From the NCBI RefSeq assembly GCF_005860775.1, contig NZ_VCHQ01000035.1, positions 1 to 46,509 of the forward strand: a stretch of 46,509 bases of DNA, written 5' to 3'. Positions 34,989-43,678 of the stretch are shown one piece after another. How positions within the stretch are numbered: position 1 is the stretch's first letter; the number at the start of each line of letters is the position of its first letter. A program made the position numbers and the translations under genes. The notes below the pieces were generated by a model. It saw nothing but the letters and a program-made list of their open reading frames with translations. It did no database searches and was not told the origin of the DNA. The DNA comes from Klebsiella indica. Its GTDB lineage: Bacteria; Pseudomonadota; Gammaproteobacteria; Enterobacterales; Enterobacteriaceae.

Positions 34989-35447
34989 CCCCTCTTCCTA
35001 CATCTGTAGGCGCCCCCTGACAGAATAATAAGCCGCCGCTGATGTTACTCTACTGTTAGCCAGGTAAAATTAACCCTGTTCCGACGCAATATATTCGGTT
35101 AACTGTTAATAGAATATTATCTAAGAAAAATCTAAATTCATGGTTATTGCAAGTTCTGACTATCAAATATCAATAGATCATTAAGTTGTGCCTATGTGTT
35201 GTGATAGTTTTAAATTCTATATTTTAATTTATTAATGGTGATTTACTTTGGTTTTTCATCATTATTGTGGATCAATGGTCTGTTGATGATAAAAAGATAG
35301 TAGAAACGATCGTTTTTAACAGTGTGACTGAAATCCATTACTTTTATGCTGTCATAAAAATTTATTTTCTGTAAATTTTACATCGAAACACGAGAGGGAT
35401 TACTGACGTTAAATAACAAAGGGGATTACGCCGAAAAGGTAAGTTTT
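34989..35447. other. AT-rich regulatory region before the fimbrial regulator
   Basis: No gene is recognised in these 459 bp. The DNA is strongly AT-rich, as expected for an H-NS-silenced island. It starts with the inverted repeat at 34996. Several TTTAAT/TATTAAT words offer -10 elements, but no promoter can be fixed. Confidence 0.55.
34996..35011. promoter_or_regulatory. EvgA-like inverted repeat
   Basis: TTCCTACATCTGTAGG contains the arms CCTACA and TGTAGG with 2 nt between. From memory this is the same arrangement as the inverted repeat bound by EvgA in E. coli (TTCCTACA-type arms). It lies 8 bp behind the kinase stop and upstream of the LuxR-type gene, a sensible place for the product of the regulator gene at 31181 to act. 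It could alternatively be a terminator stem for the kinase gene, though the 2-nt loop makes that unlikely. Confidence 0.5.
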
Positions 35448-35966
35448 ATGGATTTGTCAGACGCCATTTTTTCTGATGATTACTTTTTTATCGTCGGCAT
35501 CAGTGCGTTGTTAACGCCGGAGTTGATTGATGAAAATTACTATATTATAGATATTGATACGACAAACCTGTCAGAAGTGCGAAAACGAATATTTCCTGGC
35601 AGGAAAATTATTGTGTTTATCACCAACGATCTTGACTACTATGCATTAAAGCATATGGCGGATTTTGTTTTTATTGATAAAAAATGTCGATTGAATGAGA
35701 TTCCCTCTTGTTTGCTGGTCAAGAATTCACAATATAATTACAGAGTTAAATATTCACTTTCTCGTCGGGAGAAAGAAGTCCTTTCTTGTATGCAACAAGG
35801 ACTGGATGCCAAAGAAATTGGCAGGCAATTAGGGATGACGATGAAGACATTTTATACTCATCGGCGCAGCCTGATTTTTAAACTACGGCAAAGCAATCGC
35901 GTTTCGCTGTATCAGAATATTGCGCGCAGCGAACTTTATAAGCAGAACACTTGCGAATATAGCTGA
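35448..35966 (+). CDS. LuxR-type HTH regulator of the fimbrial operon
   Basis: A 172-residue DNA-binding protein. The C-terminal 65 residues form a LuxR/GerE helix-turn-helix (SLSRREKEVLSCMQQGLDAK, then EIGRQLGMTMKTFYTHR). The N-terminal 100 residues resemble a degenerate receiver (IIVFITNDLDYYALKHM, FVFIDKKC) without a clear phospho-Asp, so it is probably not phosphorylated. Such proteins commonly control adjacent chaperone-usher operons. It lies 103 bp before the pilin gene on the same strand. The start was taken as the ATG after AAGG (35437 region). Confidence 0.82.
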   Translation: MDLSDAIFSDDYFFIVGISALLTPELIDENYYIIDIDTTNLSEVRKRIFPGRKIIVFITNDLDYYALKHMADFVFIDKKCRLNEIPSCLLVKNSQYNYRVKYSLSRREKEVLSCMQQGLDAKEIGRQLGMTMKTFYTHRRSLIFKLRQSNRVSLYQNIARSELYKQNTCEYS

Positions 35967-36069
35967 ATGTTATGCCGTATTAAACAATTTTTTATGGAGG
36001 TACAAGACACAAGAATTTTTTTAGCATGTCTCTTTTTTTACAATTTAATTAACTATCTGGAATTTATAT

Positions 36070-36588
36070 ATGAAAAAGATTGCACTGATTTCTGCTCTTA
36101 TGTCTCTGTCCGTATTTCAGGCGGCAAATGCTGCTGATGGAGTGATTAACTTTACCGGGAATATTACCGGTACAGCATGCGTGGTTGATACTTCTGCTAT
36201 TGCTCAACCTGTTGATCTCGGCACTATTTCGACCGCGACATTTGCCGGTGGTAATGGCGCGACGGCGGCGGCAAAACGTTTTAACATTGTACTGAAATCC
36301 TGCCCGGAGAGCGTTTCCAGCGCCAGCGTTCGCTTTGATGGCACAACGAATACCGCGAATCCGTCTATTCTGGCGCTAAGCAGTGGGCAAAGCGCATCCA
36401 ACGTCGGTGTGGCTATTTATGAGCAGGATAGTACCACGCTCATTCCAGTCGGTTCTTCCTCAGCAAGCGTGACTCTGCAGGAAGATGTTAATAACACGCT
36501 GACTTACTTCGCTAAATATATGGCAACGGGCACCGTTGGCGCAGGAACGGCAAATTCTTCTACGTCATTTACCGTGACTTACCAGTAA
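36070..36588 (+). CDS. Major fimbrial subunit (FimA-like pilin)
   Basis: A 172-residue pilin. The signal peptide is about 21 residues (cleavage after AANA). The mature protein has the immunoglobulin-like pilin fold: Cys37 and Cys78 (GTACVVD, KSCPES) form the usual disulphide, and it ends with the donor-strand-acceptor beta zipper motif TVTYQ (penultimate Tyr). It polymerises into the fimbrial rod by donor-strand exchange. It is first in the operon and followed by a hairpin that limits readthrough. Confidence 0.92.
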   Translation: MKKIALISALMSLSVFQAANAADGVINFTGNITGTACVVDTSAIAQPVDLGTISTATFAGGNGATAAAKRFNIVLKSCPESVSSASVRFDGTTNTANPSILALSSGQSASNVGVAIYEQDSTTLIPVGSSSASVTLQEDVNNTLTYFAKYMATGTVGAGTANSSTSFTVTYQ

Positions 36589-36591
36589 AAG

Positions 36592-36611
36592 CAGGGCCCC
36601 TTGTGGCCCTG
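36592..36611 (+). terminator. Partial terminator after the pilin gene
   Basis: CAGGGCC and GGCCCTG form a 7-bp perfect stem with a 6-nt loop in the 42-bp pilin-chaperone gap. A TCTCTC stretch follows in place of a U-run. Leaky hairpins here are common in fimbrial operons and give more pilin than assembly proteins. Confidence 0.7.
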
Positions 36612-36630
36612 ACTCTCTCAGGATCTCTTC

Positions 36631-37308
36631 ATGTTTCAGAAAGTATTAAAAAAAGTCGTGGTGAGTCTGTTACTTGTCTCAGCAACGGCGATCAGTGGCG
36701 TGGAAATAGGCGGTACCCGACTTGTTTATAACGGTAGTGGCCATCAGGCGGCTATCAGTGTGAGTAACCCGGATAATACACCGTATTTAATTCAGTCATG
36801 GGTCAGTAACAGTGAAAACAGTGACGATGGTGATAGTATTTTTATTACCACGCCGCCGTTATTTAAATTAAACCCACATGCACAGAATTCGGTTCGCGTA
36901 ATGTTAACTGACAACACCGTACCTCAGGACAGGGAAAGTGTATATTGGCTGAATATTAAATCAATACCATCATCATCGGCGGATGCGAAAAACGCATTGC
37001 TGATTGCAGTAAAAAGTAAAATGAAGATTTTTTATCGCCCGGCGGGATTAAAAGGCGACCCTTCATTAGCTTATCAGCAATTAACTTTTTCAACGGCTGG
37101 TGGAAAGCTGAATGTGCATAATCCGTCACCTTATAGCGTGTCGCTCTATGATGTGAAAGTTAATGGCAAAGAATTAGAAAAACCTCCAATGGTTTTACCA
37201 TTTCAAACAGTATCGCTATCTCAGGCATCGGTAACTGGTGGTGAAGTATCGTGGCGTGCGATCAATGATTTTGGAGGTATTACGGCTGAACATAAATTTA
37301 AAATTTAG
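36631..37308 (+). CDS. Periplasmic fimbrial chaperone
   Basis: A 225-residue PapD/FimC-type chaperone with a signal peptide of about 23 residues. Domain 1 shows GGTRLVYNG, AISVSNPDNTPYLIQSWV, PPLFKLNPH and NSVRVM (G1 strand); YWLNIKSIP is the family signature (consensus Y/FWLNxxxIP), and a Lys-rich segment MKIFYRPAGL follows. It binds pilin subunits by donor-strand complementation and carries them to the usher. The spacing of the F1-G1 loop looks like the short FGS type. Confidence 0.92.
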   Translation: MFQKVLKKVVVSLLLVSATAISGVEIGGTRLVYNGSGHQAAISVSNPDNTPYLIQSWVSNSENSDDGDSIFITTPPLFKLNPHAQNSVRVMLTDNTVPQDRESVYWLNIKSIPSSSADAKNALLIAVKSKMKIFYRPAGLKGDPSLAYQQLTFSTAGGKLNVHNPSPYSVSLYDVKVNGKELEKPPMVLPFQTVSLSQASVTGGEVSWRAINDFGGITAEHKFKI

Positions 37309-37319
37309 GTTAATCATTC

Positions 37320-39821
37320 ATGCTCCATGTCAATGCTGTGTCAGGTTATGTGAAATTAACTCAGTTATCTGTGCTTATTTATTTATGCATGCACGCTCCT
37401 GTGCTACTGGCTGAGGATTATTTTGCCCCGGATTTTATTGAAACCCGTGGAAATGTTCCACGTGATATCGATATCTCCCGTTTTAGCAAAGCCGACGGGC
37501 AGATTCCCGGTGTTTATCATGTCGATGTTTATCTCAACGGGAGCTATGTCGACTCACGCGATATCACTTTCATCGGTAATGAAAGTGATTTGGTGCCGGT
37601 TCTGACACGTGCAGATTTTACCCAATGGGGAGTGAAACCGAATGCGCAGCCTGGCTGGATGGATGTGCAGGAGTCGGCATCGGTCGAAAATATCAGCGCT
37701 CTCCTGCCCGGCAGCCAGCTTCATTTCCAGTTTAATGGCATGCGGCTTGAGCTCTCCATGCCGCAGGAGTATCTGCGACGGGATCCTCAGGGATCTGTAT
37801 CGCCAGTGCAGTGGGATGATGGGCTGAATATGCTGTTTTTGAATTACAACTTTTCTGCTGCTAATAACCATAGCAACGGCAACTCACGGAACGACAGCTA
37901 TTTAAATCTGCGCAGTGGTTTCAATGTGGGATCCTGGCGGCTACGTAATTATTCAACCTATAACAACAGCGATGGAGTGAGTCGCTGGAACACTATCGGT
38001 ACGTCCCTTGAGCGGGATATCAAAAGGCTGAAAAGCCAATTTAGCGTAGGCGACGGTTATACCCAGGCCGGCGTATTCGACAGCGTTAATTTTCGTGGCG
38101 CCCAGCTTTATTCCGATGATTCGATGTTGCCGGAAAGCGTGCGTGGGTTTGCCCCGGTGGTACGCGGTATCGCACAGAGCAATGCTCAGGTCACCATACG
38201 TCAGGGCGGGAATATTATCTGGCAGTCTTATGTTCCTCCGGGACCTTTCGTGATTGACGATCTTTATCCTACCGCTGCCAGCGGCGATCTCGACGTCTCA
38301 GTACGCGAAGCGGATGGTTCGGTGCATCAGTTTATCCAACCGTTTTCTGCGGTACCGGTGATGCAACGGGAAGGTCAGTTCAAATATGCGCTGGCGGCGG
38401 GGAAATATCGGGCGGCAAATGACCAGGATAAGGAACCGACATTTCTGCAGACCACGCTGAGCTATGGTTTGCCGTGGGATACGACGGTTTATGGCGGGAC
38501 GCTGCTTTCCGGAAATTACCGGGCTGGCGCATTGGGTATGGGTAAGGGGTTTGGCGATTTTGGCTCACTCTCTTTTGACACCACGTTTGCCCGTTCGCAA
38601 TTACCCGAGAAGACACAGGAAGGGGTTTCGCTACGCGCGCAGTATGCTAAAGATTTTGCGACAACGGGGACGTCCCTGAGTCTGACGGGGTATCGCTATT
38701 CCTCATCGGGCTTTCGCGATTTTCAGGAAGCAAACGGCGATGTAAATCCGTTTCGCATCGCGGACGATGAAACTCGTCTTGATGACAACTGGCGCTATCA
38801 GCGTAATAAACGCAGTAAGGCGCAAATCACGCTGAATCAACGGCTCGGCGACTGGGGCAACATAAATCTCTCAGCCTGGCAGCAGGATTACTGGGGCGGT
38901 GATAGCGAGCGTAGTGTTAACCTGGGATACAACACCAGCGTTAACAACATCAATTATGGCCTGAACTACAGCTACTCGAAAGGCCCATGGCGTCATGACA
39001 ACGATCATATTGTCGCCTTTACCGTGCAGATCCCACTCTCACGTTTTCTGCCGGACAGCTGGATGACCCTCTCTGCTAACAGCAATAAGAAAGGGGATAC
39101 CGTTTCACAGATGGGATTATCCGGTGCAGCGCTGGAAGACAAAAACCTGAGCTGGAACGTGCAGCAGGGCTATAACAGCAAAGGTTCCGATACGATGGGG
39201 AGCGCCTCGGTTAATTATAAAGGTCGCCATGGTGAGTATCAGCTTGGCTATAGCTACTCTCGTGATAACAGTCAGTTTTCCGTTGGGGCAATGGGCGGGC
39301 TGGTGGTTCACCCGTATGGTATTACCGCGACTCAGCCTCTCGGTGAGACCCTGGCACTGGTAAAAGCGGATAACGCCGCCGGGGTGAAGGTGGCAAATAA
39401 CAGCGGTATCTACACCGACAATAAAGGTTTTGCCGTGGTGCCATACGTCACGCCGTATCGGCAGAACAATCTATCGCTGGATACCGCGACATTGAATAAA
39501 AATACCGATGTGCTCAATGACACTCGTACGGTAGTCCCAACTAAAGGCGCTTTGGTCCTGGCTGATTACCCCACCGTAACGGGTTACAGAATCATGTTGC
39601 AACTGACCGGGAAAGCGATCCCTTTCGGGGCAACGGCCGAAATTAAAAACCGCGACAACGTGACGGATGGAATTGTTGATGAGCGTATGCGGGTCTGGCT
39701 AAACGGCGCGCCGGAAAAGGGCACCGTAGAGGTTCGCTGGGGAGGCGAGAGCTGTCATGCAACATATCAGATAACGCAGATTTCAGACAAAACGCACAAC
39801 GTTACTGCGCAATGCCATTGA
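37320..39821 (+). CDS. Outer-membrane fimbrial usher
   Basis: An 833-residue FimD/PapC-type usher. The signal peptide ends near VLLA, and the mature protein starts with YFAPDFIE (N-terminal chaperone-binding domain, DISRFSKADGQIPGVYHVDVY in part). The 24-strand barrel with plug domain follows (PVVRGIAQSNAQVTIRQGG, quoted as VVRGIAQSNAQV; PGPFVIDDLYPTAASGDL marks the end of the plug). The C-terminal domains contain two Cys (ESCHATYQ and final QCH). Length is normal for the family. It starts 11 bp after the chaperone gene. Confidence 0.94.
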   Translation: MLHVNAVSGYVKLTQLSVLIYLCMHAPVLLAEDYFAPDFIETRGNVPRDIDISRFSKADGQIPGVYHVDVYLNGSYVDSRDITFIGNESDLVPVLTRADFTQWGVKPNAQPGWMDVQESASVENISALLPGSQLHFQFNGMRLELSMPQEYLRRDPQGSVSPVQWDDGLNMLFLNYNFSAANNHSNGNSRNDSYLNLRSGFNVGSWRLRNYSTYNNSDGVSRWNTIGTSLERDIKRLKSQFSVGDGYTQAGVFDSVNFRGAQLYSDDSMLPESVRGFAPVVRGIAQSNAQVTIRQGGNIIWQSYVPPGPFVIDDLYPTAASGDLDVSVREADGSVHQFIQPFSAVPVMQREGQFKYALAAGKYRAANDQDKEPTFLQTTLSYGLPWDTTVYGGTLLSGNYRAGALGMGKGFGDFGSLSFDTTFARSQLPEKTQEGVSLRAQYAKDFATTGTSLSLTGYRYSSSGFRDFQEANGDVNPFRIADDETRLDDNWRYQRNKRSKAQITLNQRLGDWGNINLSAWQQDYWGGDSERSVNLGYNTSVNNINYGLNYSYSKGPWRHDNDHIVAFTVQIPLSRFLPDSWMTLSANSNKKGDTVSQMGLSGAALEDKNLSWNVQQGYNSKGSDTMGSASVNYKGRHGEYQLGYSYSRDNSQFSVGAMGGLVVHPYGITATQPLGETLALVKADNAAGVKVANNSGIYTDNKGFAVVPYVTPYRQNNLSLDTATLNKNTDVLNDTRTVVPTKGALVLADYPTVTGYRIMLQLTGKAIPFGATAEIKNRDNVTDGIVDERMRVWLNGAPEKGTVEVRWGGESCHATYQITQISDKTHNVTAQCH

Positions 39822-39838
39822 GCAGGAGAGAAAGAAAC

Positions 39839-40852
39839 ATGAAACATATTTTAGTCACCCTGATTTTTGCTGTACTGGGGATGTTTTCCCATGCAGTCCG
39901 GGCCTGGGATTGCACAACATTAACGTCGTCAACCACCGTATCGCCGCAAAGTATTACAATATCGCGAGATTTGCCTGTTGGCGCAGTTATTGGCACGCAG
40001 CTCGTGACCCCGACAATTAATGCGTTTAGTTGCTACGATTCTGCGGAGGGCGTTATCTCTAATCAGGTTTTAGGTGTGAAGGCGAACGGTACCTTCGATT
40101 CGATGGTGAACGGTTTGCGCGTTTATAAAACCAACATCGACGGTATTGGCTATGCGATATCGGGTTCAACGACAAAATGTGCGGGCGGTAGCGCGGCGGT
40201 CACCGGCAGTAATACGCTCCGGGGAGATGTTAATACCGCCAGACTCTGTGAGAACACCACCGGAATGGTGAGCTCCACCTTGAATGGCACTGTCACGGTG
40301 ACGTTTTATAAAACTGCAACAGAAACTGGCTCCGGAACGATAACCGCCAAAACGGTAGGTGCGCTGGTCCTGTTGAATAACTCATTGCTTTGGCAATCCC
40401 CGGATGCCGCCGTCAATATCAATGCGTTTACGGTTACCACACCAGCCTGTAAGCTGACGACGGCATCAATACCTGTTGATATGCGTGAGGTGGATAAAAA
40501 TGAATTTAATGGCAAAGGATCCACGCCCGGGGATGCATACACTCAGTCGTTTAATCTGCCGATGACCTGCAATGCCGGAACGAAGGTTAGCGTGAAGATG
40601 GAAGGGAATATTTTTGATGCGACTAAAGGGGTGATTAATACCACCGGAGGAACAGACGCTGCCACTGGGGTTGGGATCCAATTGCTTTATAACAATCAGC
40701 CGATGGCGTTGGGTTCCGATGTCGTCGTTGGCGCGTCCTCTGCTGGTGGATCATTCAGCGTGCCGCTCAAAGCGCGCTATTATCAGACCGGCGATCGCGT
40801 GACTACCGGTAGCGCGAACGGTGTGCTGTCATTCACGATGACGTATCAATAG
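39839..40852 (+). CDS. Fimbrial tip adhesin
   Basis: A 337-residue two-domain tip protein. The signal peptide ends after AVRA; the N-terminal lectin-like domain (about 22-195) has Cys pairs (WDCTT with FSCYD; TKCAGG with ARLCEN), and the C-terminal pilin domain (about 196-337) has its own pair (PACKLT, MTCNAG) and ends FTMTYQ for chaperone docking. This FimH-like layout makes it the receptor-binding subunit. Receptor unknown. The ATG at 39839 follows AGGAGAG; an ATG at 39812 in the usher gene is rejected. Confidence 0.87.
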   Translation: MKHILVTLIFAVLGMFSHAVRAWDCTTLTSSTTVSPQSITISRDLPVGAVIGTQLVTPTINAFSCYDSAEGVISNQVLGVKANGTFDSMVNGLRVYKTNIDGIGYAISGSTTKCAGGSAAVTGSNTLRGDVNTARLCENTTGMVSSTLNGTVTVTFYKTATETGSGTITAKTVGALVLLNNSLLWQSPDAAVNINAFTVTTPACKLTTASIPVDMREVDKNEFNGKGSTPGDAYTQSFNLPMTCNAGTKVSVKMEGNIFDATKGVINTTGGTDAATGVGIQLLYNNQPMALGSDVVVGASSAGGSFSVPLKARYYQTGDRVTTGSANGVLSFTMTYQ

Positions 40853-40947
40853 TGATATTGTCAGCGCCCAATGGTATTTTATTCAGCCGTTTGTCGCGGT
40901 GGAATATCTGAGAACGCTGAATTCAGGTGACGCGTGTTGCCAGATTT

Positions 40948-40967
40948 CCCCGCCGATGGCGGCGGGG
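40948..40967. terminator. Bidirectional terminator-like hairpin
   Basis: CCCCGCCG and CGGCGGGG form a perfect 8-bp stem with loop ATGG. It sits between the convergent adhesin and porin genes, 8 bp from the porin stop. U-tracts are poor on both sides. Confidence 0.65.
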
Positions 40968-40975
40968 CCGATTTA

Positions 40976-42319
40976 TCAGAACACGTTAAACTTATATTCG
41001 ATAATCACTTCCGAAGAGAGCGAGTTAGCGCGACGGTAATCACCATCGGTAAGCACCGGGGTTTTGCCACTCATCTTATACGACCAGCCCGGTCCAAACA
41101 TCGCCCAGACGGTGAGATTTTTCAGCCTTGGGTGCGATGGCACCCAGCGGCTGAAAGCGTTGATTTCCCCCGTGCGAACATGATTGCCGCGGTAGTTGAA
41201 CTGGGCAATATTGCCTGCCAGGCCGATAGCCAGTTCTGGTGTCAGGTTGTAGTCCGACATATTCGAGAGCACCAGTTCGCCATCGCGCATATAGTCATTA
41301 CCGGCATAGGCCATGGAGGTAAAAGTTCCCCGCGAGTTTTTGCTCATATGACGCGGATAGAAGCCCACCGCGTTGGCCTTGTTGGCATCGGTATAGCCCA
41401 GACCCCATTTGGTACTCCATCTATCGTCCTGCCATTTAACATCCATGGCGATATGCCAGGCATCGTCGTCAAAATCACGCTTGTTTGCCGGCATGGCTTT
41501 GTACGCATCCAACGCGTGAGTAGCGTACACCTGGGTACCAATGTTCAGCGCTTTTATCGGCTTGAGATTGGCAAACAGAATATGGCGGCGCAGATAGTCA
41601 TCGCTTTCGCCATAGCTGTATTGCATGTTCAGCCGTTCGCTTTTCCACTGAATATCGCCGCTGGCGATATGGTTAATATAGCCCCCACTGTTGGTCTGGA
41701 AGCGCTTCTTATCCGGTGAGTTACGATCCATTGCGCTTTCAATGTAAGCGCCGCGCAGGGTGAATGGGCCGTAGTTCACGGCGCCGGTCCAGCCAAAGTA
41801 GGTGGTCGGAGAGAGCCGGGTTGAATTGGATATTACGCCAAAATTTTTCATCGTTTGCCAGCCCCAGCGGCCATTCAGCCCGACGCCTTCCAGTTGGTAT
41901 CGCAGCTTAACGTTGCGTTGACCGAATTTTGAAAAGCCTTCAGCATTACTTTTTTTATTACCGCTGCCGTTGTTGTAGAGCACGCCGCGGGAGTTAAAGT
42001 AATCGCTGGCACCAAGCTTTACCGCGCTATACCAGGTCGCATCAAAGCCAATAATATCGGCAAAATAGCCGGACTGATAATCAATGGCGACCCCCTGACC
42101 CCAGGCATTGTGGACTCTTTTCGGCCCGCTTTCTTCTTCCTTCAGATATTTCCAGTAGTTTTTAAAAGATACGTTCATATGTGACTGGCTAAATAATGGA
42201 TCCTCGAGCACGGTGTCGACCATATCGCATTCTTTAACGTTGCTTTGTTGGGGGGCGGACCAGACACTGGCGGGAATTACCAGCATCATAATGGCGATTG
42301 TAATAGTATTGAATTTCAT
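40976..42319 (-). CDS. OprD-family outer-membrane porin
   Basis: A 447-residue outer-membrane beta-barrel with a signal peptide of about 21 residues (cleavage after VWSA). Alternating aromatic strands, the Asn/Tyr-rich turns and a C-terminal Phe (EYKFNVF) are typical of an 18-strand OprD-type channel; ChiP is an enterobacterial relative. OprD porins admit small charged nutrients such as amino acids, peptides, chitosugars or acids. It lies 84 bp downstream of the periplasmic phosphatase on the same strand, so the two are probably co-transcribed and may feed one scavenging pathway. Confidence 0.87.
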   Translation of the reverse strand: MKFNTITIAIMMLVIPASVWSAPQQSNVKECDMVDTVLEDPLFSQSHMNVSFKNYWKYLKEEESGPKRVHNAWGQGVAIDYQSGYFADIIGFDATWYSAVKLGASDYFNSRGVLYNNGSGNKKSNAEGFSKFGQRNVKLRYQLEGVGLNGRWGWQTMKNFGVISNSTRLSPTTYFGWTGAVNYGPFTLRGAYIESAMDRNSPDKKRFQTNSGGYINHIASGDIQWKSERLNMQYSYGESDDYLRRHILFANLKPIKALNIGTQVYATHALDAYKAMPANKRDFDDDAWHIAMDVKWQDDRWSTKWGLGYTDANKANAVGFYPRHMSKNSRGTFTSMAYAGNDYMRDGELVLSNMSDYNLTPELAIGLAGNIAQFNYRGNHVRTGEINAFSRWVPSHPRLKNLTVWAMFGPGWSYKMSGKTPVLTDGDYRRANSLSSEVIIEYKFNVF

Positions 42320-42403
42320 AATAAACCCCAGAGTCGGGAAGTAGTTATTCAGGCGAGGTCATTTCGCCTGAAGCCTGCCGTAATGAATAATTAAATGCGA
42401 ATA

Positions 42404-43183
42404 TTATTGTTTGTCGAGAGCACGTTTCCCGGCTTCAACATACTTCATCGTGCCGATTTCAGGAATGATATATTTACCGTCGTTATAAATTATTTTTACC
42501 ACGGCAGCATTGGCGAGCGGTTTATTTTTTGCGTTATCGTCCGTTAAATCTGAAATCATAATTTGCATTGCGGTACCGGATGAAATCGCCAGCACATTTT
42601 TTTCCCCACGCGCCTGCGCATTCTCAACGATAGTGCGCAGGGCTGCCTGGGTGCGGGTTTTTACCTGCTGATAATTTTCCGCCATTCCTTTTGGATCGGC
42701 AGCAGCCAGCGCATTTTGGTTGGTATCGACGGATAGTTTTCCTGCTTTCATTTGGCTGAAAAGCGCCGCGCCATCTTTAAGACCTAACTGCCTGGCACCT
42801 GCCGCAGCCATCTCTTTGTTATAGCCACCTTCGAAACCGCCGAAGAACGCTTCACGCAAACCGCTTAGCTCAGTGAGTTGGTAATTACTTACTCCGGCTT
42901 GTTTGAGGATAACATGCATGGTTTCACGCTGACGTCCGGCATCGCTGGAATAAAAACTATCAAATGGAATGCCTTTTAACCCCTCGCCAAGATAGCGGGC
43001 AACGCGAATGCCGTCTTCGGTGAGCGGTGAATCGGCCCAGCCTTGAACGCGGTCAAACGTATTCAGCAGTGTTTTTCCATGGCGAGCGAAATAGATATTC
43101 ACGCCATCGTCATGTTTAACTTCAGTCGCAGAGCAGGTTGCTGCGCCTGCCGCCATCATTAATACGACTATCCATTTCTTCAT
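42404..43183 (-). CDS. Periplasmic histidine phosphatase
   Basis: A 259-residue secreted member of the histidine phosphatase (phosphoglycerate-mutase-like) branch. A signal peptide of about 19 residues (MKKWIVVLMMAAGAATCSA) precedes the catalytic motif YFARHGKTLLN (nucleophilic His in RHG); other catalytic parts are a GLREAFFGGFEGG region with the acid and a late SSGTAMQIM where the second His of the family would be expected; that His is not obvious, a possible weakness. Start 43183 is preferred because GGAG lies 6 nt before it; the ATG at 43195 supplies this SD. It probably dephosphorylates small organic phosphates. Confidence 0.82.
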   Translation of the reverse strand: MKKWIVVLMMAAGAATCSATEVKHDDGVNIYFARHGKTLLNTFDRVQGWADSPLTEDGIRVARYLGEGLKGIPFDSFYSSDAGRQRETMHVILKQAGVSNYQLTELSGLREAFFGGFEGGYNKEMAAAGARQLGLKDGAALFSQMKAGKLSVDTNQNALAAADPKGMAENYQQVKTRTQAALRTIVENAQARGEKNVLAISSGTAMQIMISDLTDDNAKNKPLANAAVVKIIYNDGKYIIPEIGTMKYVEAGKRALDKQ

Positions 43184-43216
43184 ATTATTCTCCATCTGAA
43201 TGGTCTTTTTATATGC

Positions 43217-43293
43217 AAAAAAAAACCTACGTCAGATACCCGATGTGGAACATAAATAACATTATGTTCGCCGGTGCTATCCGATGTAGGTTT
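43217..43293 (-). terminator. Leader hairpin with U-tract before the phosphatase gene
   Basis: On the minus strand an arm at 43293-43278 pairs with 43238-43223 over 16 positions (one mismatch, one G-U), enclosing a second perfect 7-bp stem (GAACATA/TATGTTC, 43248-43269), and is followed at once by nine U (43225-43217). The end is 34 nt before the start codon. This is an intrinsic terminator inside the 5' leader, so expression of the phosphatase and porin would need readthrough or an alternative fold. The arms include CCTACATCGG and a similar word CCACATCGG, which could compete for the same partner. Confidence 0.7.
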
Positions 43294-43581
43294 CGCCTGC
43301 TCTTAACAGTAACAATCCAACACCGGAGACGTTATCACTAAAGATGAGAAAAGGCATCTTCTGCGTATTATGAATATCAATAAATGTGATCATCTTCATG
43401 ACGGTAATTCTGATGGTAGGGTTTTATTCTGAATTTAATTTTCGGACTAATAGGTGATTTTTGAATTGGGATTATTATCAGGGATTGAGTTTTGTCACAA
43501 AATTCAGTGATTGCGACTGGACTCTTCCACGCTCTGACGTTATTTTCCTCTCTCTATCTGGGATTGTTACTGACCGCAGGC
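43294..43581. promoter_or_regulatory. Divergent promoter region with CRP-like site
   Basis: These 288 bp lie between the two leader hairpins and must contain promoters for both strands. AAATGTGATCATCTTCATG (43382-43400) matches the CRP consensus well on the left half (TGTGA) and in 4 of 5 positions of the right half (TCATG for TCACA). No clear PhoB box was found. No gene is seen. Confidence 0.45.
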
Positions 43582-43640
43582 AAAACCTAAGATTCTTGTA
43601 CGTCAATTTGGCTGACGACAGGCGTCTTAGGTTTTTTTTT
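43582..43640 (+). terminator. Leader hairpin with U-tract before the SurE-like gene
   Basis: AAAACCTAAGA (43582-43592) and TCTTAGGTTTT (43625-43635) form a perfect 11-bp stem enclosing a smaller CGTCA/TGACG hairpin, with nine U in a row from 43632. It ends 38 nt before the start codon. Its plan (outer AACCTA/TAGGTT stem, inner stem, U-run) is the same as in the leader on the other strand. Confidence 0.75.
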
Positions 43641-43678
43641 GTCGAAGAAATAGCTCTGCTACCCAATAAGGAGTGAAG

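Noticed and set aside
40934..41719. 261-codon plus-strand frame opposite the porin
   Set aside because: Antisense shadow; the minus strand encodes a complete OprD-type barrel with signal peptide.
43490..43515. PhoB box before the SurE-like gene
   Set aside because: TGTCACAAAAT matches only the first half; the second CTGTCAT-like repeat is absent.
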